From an uncultured Winogradskyella sp. (lineage in GTDB: Bacteria; Bacteroidota; Bacteroidia; Flavobacteriales; Flavobacteriaceae): 64,000 nt of DNA. The DNA is taken from NCBI RefSeq assembly GCF_947495255.1, contig NZ_CANLYI010000001.1, forward strand, positions 62,001-126,000. The letters are read 5' to 3'. The position numbers and the translations under genes are program-made. Below the pieces are notes generated by a model. That model worked only from the letters and a program-made list of their open reading frames with translations, did no database searches and was not told the origin of the DNA. Of the stretch, positions 26,884-36,507 are shown piece by piece (position 1 is the first letter of the stretch; every line of letters begins with the position of its first letter).

Positions 26884-28116
26884 TTAAGTTTGATTCAGAA
26901 AGTACATGTCCAATTTCCCTTTTCCCTTTGCATGGATCTTTCCACGAGAAATACACGAAAATTCATTTTTAATCAGTTCATAGGTGGATGAAGATATATT
27001 GATTTTACCTACTTCACCTGCAGATTCCATCCTGCTGGCGGTATTTATCGTGTCTCCAAAAAGGTCGTATGCGAACTTCTTCTTGCCCACAACCCCTGCT
27101 ACTACAGATCCAGAATGTATACCAACCCTCATTCTCCATTTTATGACATGGCTTTGATTTCTCTCCTCAAGATAGGATAGCATCTTTTGTGCGGCTTTGA
27201 TGCAGTTAGTAGCATGATTTATCGTTTCTTTTTCAAGGCCACACGCTGCCATATACGCATCACCAATCGTTTCAATTTTTTCTACTTTCGTTTCTTCCAT
27301 AATTTCATCGAATCGACCAAAAATATCATTGAGTTCATTGACTAAAGTGATTGCTGACATGGACGCCACAAGATTTGTAAATCCTTCAAAATCAGTAAAC
27401 AGGACAGTGATATTTTTGTGTCTTTTTGGAATTGTTTTACCGCTTTCTTTTAAGTCTCTTATTATGTTTGCGGGTAATATATTGTGCAGAAGATCATCTG
27501 ATTTTTTCTGTTCAACCATTAAAGATTCCTCAGATTGATCTATTAAAATAGACATACTTGCTATTAGTATGAAGCAAATCAATGCAGTAATACTGATATT
27601 AACTATTTGTGATATATAGGGATCTAATCCTCCAAAATGGGATTTTATATTTGATTGAAATATTACTGTAGCAATCAACGTTAGGCAAGCTAGAATACTA
27701 AAGACATGGGCTATATTCCTAGCCTTACGAGGAAAAGTCATATATGGCAGAATAATAATTAGGAAACAAACAACTGCAACTCCTGAGGAAAACCCTAGCA
27801 AGTAAAGAAATAAGAGAACAGACATATAAGATGCTAGAATAAGCCAAACGGAAGCCAGGACTCGTAACCCTTTCCAATTGAAAATTAACGCCATTAGAAA
27901 CATTAATCCCAAAAAAGTATTACTTCCGTAAATTATTAATGCGTCTGTCAAGAATAATGCAATTAGCATCCAAGTTACATTATAAACTACACCTAAAAGA
28001 GATGCAATATTCGTAACACGTAAATATCTGAGTTCAGTTATAGAAAAATTGTACTCAGCGCCAATATCGACTATTCTTTGAAAGAATCTAGACTTGTTTT
28101 TATCATAAATTGACAT
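26884..28116 (-). CDS. Class III adenylate/guanylate cyclase, membrane-bound
   Basis: The protein has 410 residues. About six transmembrane helices (residues 37-192) precede a short coiled linker and a class III cyclase domain (232-405). Metal-binding Asp242 (VLFTDFEGFTN) and Asp286 (ETIGDAYMA) are present, as are the Asn/Arg pair NTASRM (Asn358, Arg362). The substrate positions are mixed: Glu282 is typical of guanylate cyclases while Asp351 (YDLFGDT) is typical of adenylate cyclases. It should therefore be active, but base preference is uncertain. No effector gene lies adjacent. Output would be a cyclic nucleotide in the cytosol. Confidence 0.88.
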   Translation of the reverse strand: MSIYDKNKSRFFQRIVDIGAEYNFSITELRYLRVTNIASLLGVVYNVTWMLIALFLTDALIIYGSNTFLGLMFLMALIFNWKGLRVLASVWLILASYMSVLLFLYLLGFSSGVAVVCFLIIILPYMTFPRKARNIAHVFSILACLTLIATVIFQSNIKSHFGGLDPYISQIVNISITALICFILIASMSILIDQSEESLMVEQKKSDDLLHNILPANIIRDLKESGKTIPKRHKNITVLFTDFEGFTNLVASMSAITLVNELNDIFGRFDEIMEETKVEKIETIGDAYMAACGLEKETINHATNCIKAAQKMLSYLEERNQSHVIKWRMRVGIHSGSVVAGVVGKKKFAYDLFGDTINTASRMESAGEVGKINISSSTYELIKNEFSCISRGKIHAKGKGKLDMYFLNQT

Positions 28117-28290
28117 AAATGCTTTTCAAGTTTTATGAATTGTTAATGTCTTTATTATACGCAAGTAAGTTAACCTTTTTAGCGTTAATTTCTGGATTTT
28201 TAGAAGGTCAAAAATTGCAGATTTTCTTTATTCTTTTGTGAAAATGGTAGCATACCTCTCCTTATTGATCTAAACATATGGTGGTTCGTT

Positions 28291-28407
28291 TTATTTTAAG
28301 CTTAGATATGTTCTTTCTTTATTATAAATGTGTTCCGCTTGTTTGATCATCTTCTTAGCTAACGTAAGATTTTTAATGGTTTGCCACAATAAGCACAGGT
28401 TTTATGC
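28291..28407 (-). pseudogene. Possible remnant of a transposase-like or zinc-finger gene in a 318-base gap
   Basis: The gap 28117-28434 has no intact gene. On the minus strand, about 28407-28370 reads KTCAYCGKPLKILR. After a frame break, 28350-28291 reads MIKQAEHIYNKERTYLSLK and then stops. The tail IYNKERTYLSL resembles the end of IS3-type transposases, and the first part looks like half a zinc finger. Both are too short to be sure. Confidence 0.25.
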
Positions 28408-28434
28408 TTTTATGAGAAGTTGATTTATTTAACC

Positions 28435-31400
28435 TTAGTGATTTTTTAATACACCCACAGATTCAAAAAGCTCCTCGATGATATGCTGGAGATTGCTTGG
28501 TGTAACTGCTCTGAAATACTCTAGTAAGTCTTGAGTTGTCGCATATCTATCAGTCTGCATTTTTAGTTTGCCGTTTTTTGTATTCCAATCTTCAAGAAAA
28601 TATTTTAATGCTAAATTCACATTCTTTTCTCCTATTGCTTTTTGAAGTTCATACATATTGATCGCTCCTTTAGCATAATAGACATAATCTTGATTTTCTA
28701 CAAGAGCAAGAGATGGTTCTTCCTTACTTTCTTGTTGTTTTCCTTCTTTATATTTATCCAATTGAAGTGCTAAAAACTGTTGCACTTTTTCTTCGGAATA
28801 CTGCTCTTTTAAAACCATTATTGCTGCATATTGAGATAAGGTTTCTAAAACCATCAATTGACCTTGCACATTCGCAGCTTCCACTTGCATTCCAAACCAT
28901 TGGTGAGCTACTTCATGTGCAGTCACATAAAAAGCCATATCTACATCTTTTTCGTCATCTATATCTAACACAAATCCAATAGATTCTGAGAATGGAATAG
29001 TTCCAGGAAAAGATTGCGCAAATTGCGCATAACGTGGAAACTCCATAATACGCAGTTGCTGGTATTGATAAGGACTGAAGTTGTTACTATAATAGGCTAA
29101 GGATGCTTTCATAGACTTCATCATTCTATCGATGTTATACTCATGTCCTTTTTGATAATAAATTTCAAGGTCAACAGGCTCAGTGATCGCCTCATTACTT
29201 GTCATCCATTTGTCTTTTTTAATTTCATAGTCAGCAGAAACTATGGCATAAAAATTAATAATAGGTGTATTTGTTTTATAGTGAAAATAATTACGATTAT
29301 TATCTGTCCATTTTCTCAATAAATCTCCAGGAACCAAAGCTGTTTGATCTTTGGATGTACCAATAATCATTTCAAAATTAATACCATCAGAATCACCACC
29401 AGATCTCGCATTAACTAATTCTTTAGGGTCATCTATGTTAACTTTTTTAGATCTTTTTGATAAGTTATGATCTCTTCGTTTATCTTCATCTTGAAGTTCA
29501 TATTTTTTATTGTAACCCAATGTTGGAAACTGTTCGTTATTGAAAAATGTACCATTGTAAACAATATTGGTATTAGAACGACCTTGCTCAAAGCCTTTGG
29601 TTGTAAAACGTTGCTTAAAATACATTTTTACAGAATCACCAGGTTGTAAAGCTTTCTCTAAGTTAAAAATTGAATAATCAAATTTTTTGTATTGATTATT
29701 AGTTGTAAAACCACCTTCAAAAGAGATACTGTCTATAGTAACATTTTCTTCCAAAAGTTTTTGAATATGGATGGCTTTTATGTTTTCAATTGATGTGTTT
29801 TTTAACATATAATACCCTTCTACTGTGTAATCTCGTTTAGAAGGATACAGCTCTAATTGTAAGTTAACGTCTATTATTTTGGGCTGTGGTATATATTCAA
29901 ATTGTTTCAATTCTTTTTCATACGCTACTCTGAATTCAGTAGCTTCAGAATTGCTCCAATATTCATTTAAAATATTCGTATTGTAAAATATAAACCCTCC
30001 AATAATGATAAAAGCAAAAAGAATGATGTCAGTAAATTTTATGAGTGGTTTGCTGAACTTATATTTAGCAACTCTTATTCGTTTTATTAAATTTGTTTCA
30101 TTTCCTCTAACAGCGACTAAAGATCCTATGATTAATAAAAGTATTCCGAAAAGAAACCAATACAATTTAATGAGTAAATAGGGTTGTAAAAAATGCCCAT
30201 AACCATTCATATCTGAATAAGCACCTAAGGAACTTCCTCCAAAAAAGTGTAAATCATGATCAAATCCCAATACAGCAATGGCTACATTAACAATACTAAA
30301 TACAATCACCAAAATGATACCTACAAACTTATTATTCACTAAAGATTGTATGAAAAATTCTAAGCAGGTAAAAATGGATAATAGGGGTAGAATTTCTAAA
30401 AAGAATCCATTAAAATACACTTGCAATTCATAGTTATAATAGCCACTTAGCGTTTGGAATACTATCCCTGAACTAATTAAAGCAAGTATTAATACGACAT
30501 AAATTAAGTTTAATCCAATAAACTTTCCAGCTAACCTTACAAAACTTGACATGGGTGTAGCATCATAAATTAAATTCAACTTCGCACCTCTTTCTTTCCA
30601 CACCAATTCTCCTGAATAAAAAACAAGGATGATGATAAAGAAAAAATAAGATGTTTCCTGAAGTTCCTCAACTATAAAATAGGTTGCAGGATAACTATCA
30701 ACGCCATATACAGTTCCAAGATTTACAGAATTGATTAAGATGATAATCATTCCGCAAATAACAATTCCCCAAAATGATGGTTGTTTAAAAATACTTATAA
30801 AATAAAACCACGAAAACTCTTTTAATTGTGTCCATTTAGATGATAAACCATAGTGTTTTTTAGCTTTAGGGATTTCTATATCAGTATTTTTATTGGCACT
30901 TTTAGCTACTAATTTTTGAACATGCTTTCTCTTTGATTTCTTTTCTTTAACCAGATTAAAGTTGAATTTTTTATAACCATACATTAATGCGATTACTCCT
31001 AAAAAAAACCAAAATAATTTGTTATATAACAAAGCACTAATAAATGGAAGCTCTTGAGTGCTCTTTTCTAAGACCGTCCAGGATTTTGTAATATAGGTTA
31101 CTGTTGTTAATGAAAATGGATCAAAAATAGCTTGCCAGAACGCATTGGTAATTGCTTTTGTTAATAAAAATACGACAAACAAGATCACGCCTTGTGTATA
31201 TACAACTACTAAATTTCTAGTTAAGGCACCAGTTACAAAAAACAACGCTGCTCCAAAAAATAACGTTGGTAACGTTACCATTACAAAGGTCTTTATATAA
31301 ATAAATGCATTAAAAGCTAATAGCTCATCTGGACTATTCCAGGGCATAAATTCACCCAACATCATACCCAATATAATTCCTGTAAATACAAACAGCAGAA

Positions 31401-31728
31401 CAGTAAATGCGCCTAAAAACCGACCCATTAAATAATCTCTTTTTTTGATAGGTGTAGAAAATAGTAATGACTCTATCTCGTACTCAAAATCTCTAAGTAC
31501 AGAAACTCCCATAATCATTGAGGCTAAAATCATAAAGAAACCAGTTATAGCTCCCATAGTTTTCGCTATTACTATGGGTGAATTTCTTTTCATTAGCCCC
31601 ATTTCTGAACCTTGAAAAATAAAATCTACACCAACAATTGAAAACAGAAATATAAATAAGAAGAACACATAGGTGTCTGGTCGTTTAATTCGATATTGGA
31701 TTTCGAACTTAAAAATTTCATACCACAT
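28435..31728 (-). CDS. ABC transporter permease fused to M1-family metallopeptidase
   Basis: The protein has 1097 residues. The first about 600 form two ABC-2-type permease blocks (six or so helices each; IKRPDTYVFFLFIFLF, FEYEIESLLFSTPIKKRDYL, FYSGELVWKERGAKLNLIYD). A periplasmic M1 aminopeptidase-like half follows, with YVTAHEVAHQWFGMQVE (zinc motif HEVAH) and a downstream Glu in VLETLSQYAA. Such fusions are known in Bacteroidota; substrate and peptidase target are not established. The ATPase gene is two bases upstream, so they form one exporter. It is divergent from a LytS/LytTR pair that probably controls it. Confidence 0.9.
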   Translation of the reverse strand: MWYEIFKFEIQYRIKRPDTYVFFLFIFLFSIVGVDFIFQGSEMGLMKRNSPIVIAKTMGAITGFFMILASMIMGVSVLRDFEYEIESLLFSTPIKKRDYLMGRFLGAFTVLLFVFTGIILGMMLGEFMPWNSPDELLAFNAFIYIKTFVMVTLPTLFFGAALFFVTGALTRNLVVVYTQGVILFVVFLLTKAITNAFWQAIFDPFSLTTVTYITKSWTVLEKSTQELPFISALLYNKLFWFFLGVIALMYGYKKFNFNLVKEKKSKRKHVQKLVAKSANKNTDIEIPKAKKHYGLSSKWTQLKEFSWFYFISIFKQPSFWGIVICGMIIILINSVNLGTVYGVDSYPATYFIVEELQETSYFFFIIILVFYSGELVWKERGAKLNLIYDATPMSSFVRLAGKFIGLNLIYVVLILALISSGIVFQTLSGYYNYELQVYFNGFFLEILPLLSIFTCLEFFIQSLVNNKFVGIILVIVFSIVNVAIAVLGFDHDLHFFGGSSLGAYSDMNGYGHFLQPYLLIKLYWFLFGILLLIIGSLVAVRGNETNLIKRIRVAKYKFSKPLIKFTDIILFAFIIIGGFIFYNTNILNEYWSNSEATEFRVAYEKELKQFEYIPQPKIIDVNLQLELYPSKRDYTVEGYYMLKNTSIENIKAIHIQKLLEENVTIDSISFEGGFTTNNQYKKFDYSIFNLEKALQPGDSVKMYFKQRFTTKGFEQGRSNTNIVYNGTFFNNEQFPTLGYNKKYELQDEDKRRDHNLSKRSKKVNIDDPKELVNARSGGDSDGINFEMIIGTSKDQTALVPGDLLRKWTDNNRNYFHYKTNTPIINFYAIVSADYEIKKDKWMTSNEAITEPVDLEIYYQKGHEYNIDRMMKSMKASLAYYSNNFSPYQYQQLRIMEFPRYAQFAQSFPGTIPFSESIGFVLDIDDEKDVDMAFYVTAHEVAHQWFGMQVEAANVQGQLMVLETLSQYAAIMVLKEQYSEEKVQQFLALQLDKYKEGKQQESKEEPSLALVENQDYVYYAKGAINMYELQKAIGEKNVNLALKYFLEDWNTKNGKLKMQTDRYATTQDLLEYFRAVTPSNLQHIIEELFESVGVLKNH

Positions 31729-31730
31729 AA

Positions 31731-32618
31731 TTAAATAGATTTAGTTTTAGTTCCATTGAAAATTTCTGAGAAATACACATCTTCTAGTTCCGCATTAATA
31801 GCTGTAAATCCATCTCCAGGATTAGTCTCACTTATTATATGAATAGTTGGTTTACCAAGAAATAATCGTTCACTGATGACCTGATAATTTTCTTTATATA
31901 GGTTCAATTCTGATTTCTCGATTGTTTTTTTATAGACTTTATCTTTTAGGCCTTCTAGTATCTGCAACGGCTGCCCTTTTAAGCATACTTGACCTTGATT
32001 AATAATGGCCATATTTGTGCAGAGTTCTTTGACATCGTCAACAATATGCGTAGATAAAATAACCACAGTATGTTCTCCGAGCTCGCTTAAAACATTGTAA
32101 AAGCGATTGCGTTCTACAGGATCCAATCCTGCTGTTGGTTCATCTACAATAAGTAACTTCGGATTGTTAAGTAAGGCTTGTGCAATGCCAAATCGTTGCT
32201 TCATCCCACCAGAAAACCCTTTCAGATTTTGTTGTCGCACGTCATATAAATTGGTTTTATACAAAAGTGCTTTCACTAATTCTTTACGTTCGTTTTTATT
32301 GGTGATGCCTTTAAGCACTGCGAAATGATTGAGTAATACTTCTGCCGATATTTTTGGATACAAGCCAAATTGTTGCGGCAAATACCCTAATACCTGTCGC
32401 AATTCATTTTTTTGTTGTAAGACATCGATGTCTCCAAGAACAATGGAACCAGAATCGGCTTCTTGCAGTGTTGCAATAGTTCGCATTAACGTAGACTTGC
32501 CTGCACCATTTGGGCCTAATAGACCAAACATCCCTTTTGGTATATCAAGTGAAATGTTTTGTAAAGCTTTAATCCCGTTTGAATACGTTTTTGATAGATT
32601 GTCAATTCTGAGTTCCAT
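31731..32618 (-). CDS. ABC transporter ATP-binding protein
   Basis: The protein has 295 residues from ATG 32618. This start gives MELRIDNLSKTYSNG and is preceded by the leader AATCAAAAAATGAACAGT found before other genes here; ATGs at 32627 and 32651 are alternatives. It has Walker A GPNGAGKST, signature GFSGGMKQRFGIAQ, Walker B LLIVDEPTAGLD and the switch His in LSTHIVDD. It forms the cytosolic motor of the permease-peptidase fusion directly downstream. A cluster of TTAGTGACAAACA repeats upstream suggests control by the divergent LytTR regulator. Confidence 0.93.
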   Translation of the reverse strand: MELRIDNLSKTYSNGIKALQNISLDIPKGMFGLLGPNGAGKSTLMRTIATLQEADSGSIVLGDIDVLQQKNELRQVLGYLPQQFGLYPKISAEVLLNHFAVLKGITNKNERKELVKALLYKTNLYDVRQQNLKGFSGGMKQRFGIAQALLNNPKLLIVDEPTAGLDPVERNRFYNVLSELGEHTVVILSTHIVDDVKELCTNMAIINQGQVCLKGQPLQILEGLKDKVYKKTIEKSELNLYKENYQVISERLFLGKPTIHIISETNPGDGFTAINAELEDVYFSEIFNGTKTKSI

Positions 32619-32678
32619 ACTGTTCATTTTTTGATTGATTGAGACAAACATATAAGCGTTTTTAGCCTTTAAAAAGTG

Positions 32679-32788
32679 TTAGTGACACAAACACATGCAT
32701 TAGTGACAAACACATTTTTTTAAGGTATAAAGACACCTCAAAACACATTTAGGATTGTTTGTCACTGATGAGATACTGTTTGTCAACT
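32679..32788. promoter_or_regulatory. Clustered repeat operators between ABC genes and LytS/LytTR pair
   Basis: Four copies of a TTAGTGACAAACA-like motif lie in 110 bases. Two are direct: TTAGTGACACAAACAC at 32679-32694 and TTAGTGACAAACAC at 32700-32713. Two are on the other strand: TGTTTGTCACT at 32756-32766 and TGTTTGTCAACT at 32777-32788. A fifth partial copy, GAGACAAACA, lies at 32641-32650. The spacing and paired layout fit LytTR-type DNA binding. Probable autoregulation and ABC-operon control are inferred. Confidence 0.6.
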
Positions 32789-32826
32789 TATTTGTCTGAG
32801 GTGTTTTATTTAATTAATATTGAATT

Positions 32827-33621
32827 ATGAATTTTAAAATACCAGAAAGAAAAAGGAAAACTATCAAGCGGTTATATAAAATAGCGCTGGTTATTATAGG
32901 CTTAGTCATCGTCATTTTTAATGACACTTTTGGAAAACTAGAAGGGTTTGTAGAATTTATTGCATTGTACTTTATCCTTGTGTTTATTACCATTGCACAT
33001 TGGCTATTTAAACAAATCAAATCACTAATAAGATTGAAGAATGAAAAAGCAAAAACAGAATTAATGCATTTAAAGAGTCAAGTGAATCCACATTTCTTTT
33101 TTAATATGCTTAATAACCTTTATGGATTAGTGGATAAGGATTCTAAGAAAGCTCAAGAGCTCATTCTAAAACTTTCTGATATGATGCGCTATAGTATTTA
33201 TGATGGCGAAAAAGACAGGGTTTTACTGTCTGAAGAAATAGCTTATCTCGAGAATTATATTGAACTTCATAAAATGCGTTATCATAAAGCGATTGATATA
33301 CAATTCAATATTGAAACAAACGACACTAATTATGAGATTATGCCACTTCTTTTCATTATTCTTTTAGAAAATGCCTTTAAGCATGGTGTGGAAAATTTAA
33401 GAGAAAATGCTTATGTTCATATCACATTAACAGCGCATAATAGTGAATTGACCTTTGAAATAGAAAACAATTTTGATGAAACACAAGATAACCCTGAAAC
33501 AGGAATTGGATTAAAAAACCTAAAACGACGATTAGAATTGGTATATCCAAAAAAGCATACCTTAACAATTTCCAAAACAGATACCATCTATAACGCTACA
33601 TTGAATATTAAGGGCTTATGA
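32827..33621 (+). CDS. LytS-like sensor histidine kinase (pair 1)
   Basis: The protein has 264 residues. Two transmembrane helices (about 17-32 and 43-61) precede a His_kinase domain with the phospho-acceptor His89 in SQVNPHFFFNMLNNLYGL, an N box LFIILLENAFKHG and a G box TGIGLKNLKRRL. It has no extracytoplasmic sensor domain of note, so it may sense membrane state or act with the neighbouring transporter. It overlaps the regulator gene by four bases (ATGA), hence translational coupling. It is divergent from the ABC-peptidase operon and paralogous to pair 2 at 37706-39354. Confidence 0.9.
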   Translation: MNFKIPERKRKTIKRLYKIALVIIGLVIVIFNDTFGKLEGFVEFIALYFILVFITIAHWLFKQIKSLIRLKNEKAKTELMHLKSQVNPHFFFNMLNNLYGLVDKDSKKAQELILKLSDMMRYSIYDGEKDRVLLSEEIAYLENYIELHKMRYHKAIDIQFNIETNDTNYEIMPLLFIILLENAFKHGVENLRENAYVHITLTAHNSELTFEIENNFDETQDNPETGIGLKNLKRRLELVYPKKHTLTISKTDTIYNATLNIKGL

Positions 33622-34319
33622 TTACATATATCATTATAGACGACGAACATATTGCACACGATATTATAAAAGGCTATTGTGATATGCTACCAAATTTAGA
33701 ATTCAAAGCAGATTGTTATGATGCTATAGAAGCTATTGACTACTTAAGCAAACATGATATAGATCTCATTTTTTTAGATTTGAATATGCCTAAATTAAAA
33801 GGATTTCAATTTTTAAAAACCTTATCATCTCCACCAAAAGTTATTGTAACCACTGCGTATAGTGAATTTGCGATTGAAGGCTACGAATTAAACGTTGTTG
33901 ATTACTTGTTAAAACCGTTTAGTTTTGAACGCTTTTTGAGTGCTGTGAATAAAGTGACCTCTCTTAACACCAGTACAATAAGAAAAGACAATAAAGAGAC
34001 TATAAAACCTGAAGGACAACATATTTTTTTAAAGCAAAATAATAGTCATATTCAGGTAGATGTAGATGATATTCTATTTATTGAAGCTTCTGGTAATTAT
34101 ACCAAAGTTGTTACAAGCAATGAAACCATAAGCATTCGAGAAAAAATATCGGATACCATCCAATTGCTTTCTGAGAATGATTTTCTTCAAGTTCATAAGT
34201 CATTTGCTGTTGCAAAAAAGCACATCGTTAGTATAGAAGGAAATCGGATTTTTATTGGCGATTATATGGTACCTATTGGTAAGCTCTATAAAGCAAATGT
34301 TAATCAATTATTGAAGTAA
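33618..34319 (+). CDS. LytTR-family response regulator (pair 1)
   Basis: The protein has 233 residues. The receiver domain has the acidic pair IIIDDEH and phospho-acceptor Asp54 in IFLDLNMPKLKG, Thr in VTTAYSE and Lys in YLLKPF. A C-terminal LytTR DNA-binding domain (about 135-233) shows DVDDILFIEASGNYTKVVT and FLQVHKSFAVAKKHI. It is the partner of the overlapping kinase. Likely targets are the repeats at 32679-32788 and thus the ABC transporter-peptidase genes, by position. It is a close paralogue of the regulator at 37706-38404. Confidence 0.92.
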   Translation: MITYIIIDDEHIAHDIIKGYCDMLPNLEFKADCYDAIEAIDYLSKHDIDLIFLDLNMPKLKGFQFLKTLSSPPKVIVTTAYSEFAIEGYELNVVDYLLKPFSFERFLSAVNKVTSLNTSTIRKDNKETIKPEGQHIFLKQNNSHIQVDVDDILFIEASGNYTKVVTSNETISIREKISDTIQLLSENDFLQVHKSFAVAKKHIVSIEGNRIFIGDYMVPIGKLYKANVNQLLK

Positions 34320-34433
34320 TTTGCTATTGCCATGTCAATATATAATCTAGACTGAAAATAGAGTGAGGATTTTCATGAGTAGGTGAGTACTAGTAAAGAA
34401 TTATTCAAGAGGTTACTACAAGTATTTTATATC

Positions 34434-35831
34434 TTATTTCAGATGTTCTATTACCCAATTTTTTATTTCGTTCAATGCTATTGGGGAAAATGTTTGTTCT
34501 ATTTTTCTATATTCATCCATCTTTCCAGTTTCACACTCTTGAAAGAAGTGGTTTAAGTTTTCTAATTCCACTATTTTATAATTTTTATTCTGGCCTTTGA
34601 TTAGTGCTTGTCTTATAGCTTCTTGATTAATTTTTGCATTTACTTGCGTGTCTTTACTGCCATTTAATGACAACACTGGAATTTGTAATTTTTCAATTTC
34701 ATCAGCAGGATTGTATTGTAAAAAATAGCGTGACCAAGGTTGTAAACTTGTTTTAAGTTGGTTTTCTATAAATGCATTGATATTCTTTTCTGGTACGTTT
34801 AATGATGTTAAAATGGGTCTTAAAAACTCATTATAATGAGTTGTCAATTCGATTTTAATTTCTGTTTTACTCTTATTAGAGATTACAATTGCAATCGCTT
34901 TTCTGGTGTTTTTTTCATAAGCCACCTCATCTTTAACAGGAAATTCTCTCAATGTTTTAGATTGCATTACAGATAGTTCTGTTCCCGAAATTCCGGTAGA
35001 AGCTAATAACACCATAAAAGCGACATCTTTAGAGTTGTTAGCCGCTAGAGGTGCGATAATACCACCTTCACTATGACCAATCAAACCTATATTTTTAATA
35101 TCTACATCGTTTCTAGTTTTTAAGTATGCGATGGCACTCAAAACGTCTTTGGAAAAATCTTCTGTGGTTGCTTTACCAAAATTTCCTGTAGATTCTCCAA
35201 CTCCACGATCATCAAAACGCAATACGCCAATGCCTTGTCTTGTTAAATAATCTGATAATACTAAAAAAGGTTTGTGTCCCATAAAACTTTCATCTCTGTC
35301 TTGTGGACCACTTCCGCTAATTAAAATTACTACTGGAAATTTTCCGTTTTTATTGGGTAAGGTTAAAGTACCTGCTAATGTTATGTTGGCTTCATTATTT
35401 TTAAAAATGACTTCTTCTTCATAATAAGGGTAGGGTTTTACAGGTTCCTGCGGCCGTTTCGAATCTTCTATTTTTATAGTTCCTTTTTTTAAGTTTAGGA
35501 CCATTTCTATGCCACCTTCCTTGTAAATACCTTCAAATTGTTGTGCTTCAGTATTAAAAACTCCTGTATAGTTCATTCCAACATTAGAGCCATCAATAAT
35601 TAGCTTTCCATTTGTAAAAGTTGTAGCTGATGGTTTGATGCCAGCAATTCTAAACGTTGGAACATCCATAGTAGTTGAATACGTAGCGTTTTCTTGTTTT
35701 ATATTAAAAACAAAAGTGATTTCTTTATCGCCTCTTTTGGTTGTTCCGTTCCAATGTCCTGAAATATCTTGAGAACGTGCACTAGTAATGGCGAGTAAAT
35801 TTAAAAGTATGATAATTGTTAATGTTTTCAT
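34434..35831 (-). CDS. Secreted alpha/beta-fold hydrolase with N-terminal lipocalin-like domain
   Basis: The protein has 465 residues. A signal peptide MKTLTIIILLNLLAITSARS precedes an N-terminal beta domain (DISGHWNGTTKRGDKEITFV, and so on; about 22-125). An alpha/beta hydrolase follows, with oxyanion region VILISGSGPQDRDES, nucleophile Ser in GLIGHSEGGIIAP, Asp in NGSKDTQVNA and His in LNHFFQECE. It is probably a periplasmic esterase or peptidase acting on small substrates; the exact activity cannot be told. It stands alone between pair 1 and the 35953 gene. The leader AATCAAAATTTAACGAAC before ATG is a looser version of the shared motif. Confidence 0.82.
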   Translation of the reverse strand: MKTLTIIILLNLLAITSARSQDISGHWNGTTKRGDKEITFVFNIKQENATYSTTMDVPTFRIAGIKPSATTFTNGKLIIDGSNVGMNYTGVFNTEAQQFEGIYKEGGIEMVLNLKKGTIKIEDSKRPQEPVKPYPYYEEEVIFKNNEANITLAGTLTLPNKNGKFPVVILISGSGPQDRDESFMGHKPFLVLSDYLTRQGIGVLRFDDRGVGESTGNFGKATTEDFSKDVLSAIAYLKTRNDVDIKNIGLIGHSEGGIIAPLAANNSKDVAFMVLLASTGISGTELSVMQSKTLREFPVKDEVAYEKNTRKAIAIVISNKSKTEIKIELTTHYNEFLRPILTSLNVPEKNINAFIENQLKTSLQPWSRYFLQYNPADEIEKLQIPVLSLNGSKDTQVNAKINQEAIRQALIKGQNKNYKIVELENLNHFFQECETGKMDEYRKIEQTFSPIALNEIKNWVIEHLK

Positions 35832-35952
35832 GTTCGTTAAATTTTGATTGGTGATGTCTAGGCCAAATTTTCGTTAGCCTTGTGGTATTAAAAAATAGTA
35901 TTACTAATTTAGTAATCGAAGCTATTTGAAGAGAGATTTAGTTAGATTTACA

Positions 35953-36405
35953 TTAGAGCACGTTTCCAGCTTCTTTAGCTTGAGCATCCTTACGGCGACC
36001 TATTAATGCGCCAATAAATAGTCCCATACAAATGCCAACGGAAATCCCTAAAGACCTTTCAAAACGCTCACCTATTAGAATTCCAGCTATAACTCCGAAT
36101 AACATTCCTAAAGTTACACTCAGGTTTGTATAGTATCCTTGAGAAGTCAAAGAAAAGGTGTCCTTTAAATAGGTCTCAAATTTACTCAGTGCGTTTTTAA
36201 AGAATTTTTTTCTATTGTCTGGATTTGAGTTTAGTTTTAAGCTATCTAGTTCTGTTTCTATGGATTGAATGTCATCAGTGGTGAATGCTCTATTTTCTAA
36301 TTTTTTAAGAATCTCAATAAATTGCGTATAAACCTTGATTTCAGATTTATTAGAGGATTCAGTTTTTAAACTTTCAAAAAAGTTAATTGCATTTAATAGT
36401 GTCAT
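35953..36405 (-). CDS. Small membrane protein of unknown function
   Basis: Not recognised. The 150 residues include a soluble helical N-terminal part of about 95 residues with heptad-like Leu spacing (FFESLKTESSNKSEIKVY, QSIETELDSLKLNSNPDNRK). Two closely spaced glycine-rich transmembrane segments follow (SVTLGMLFGVIAGILIGERF and ISVGICMGLFIGALIG) ahead of a basic tail. The GxxxG pattern suggests helix packing or oligomers. It lies downstream of and co-oriented with the ECF pair at 36508-37639, about 100 bases away, so it may be part of that unit. Confidence 0.6.
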   Translation of the reverse strand: MTLLNAINFFESLKTESSNKSEIKVYTQFIEILKKLENRAFTTDDIQSIETELDSLKLNSNPDNRKKFFKNALSKFETYLKDTFSLTSQGYYTNLSVTLGMLFGVIAGILIGERFERSLGISVGICMGLFIGALIGRRKDAQAKEAGNVL

Positions 36406-36507
36406 AATTTTTACTGTTTTCTTGGTTAGTGGCCCAAATCAAAAAATATTACACCTAAAATTTATTTATTTTAAAAAACCACAACAAAACACCTTATTAT
36501 CAAACGC

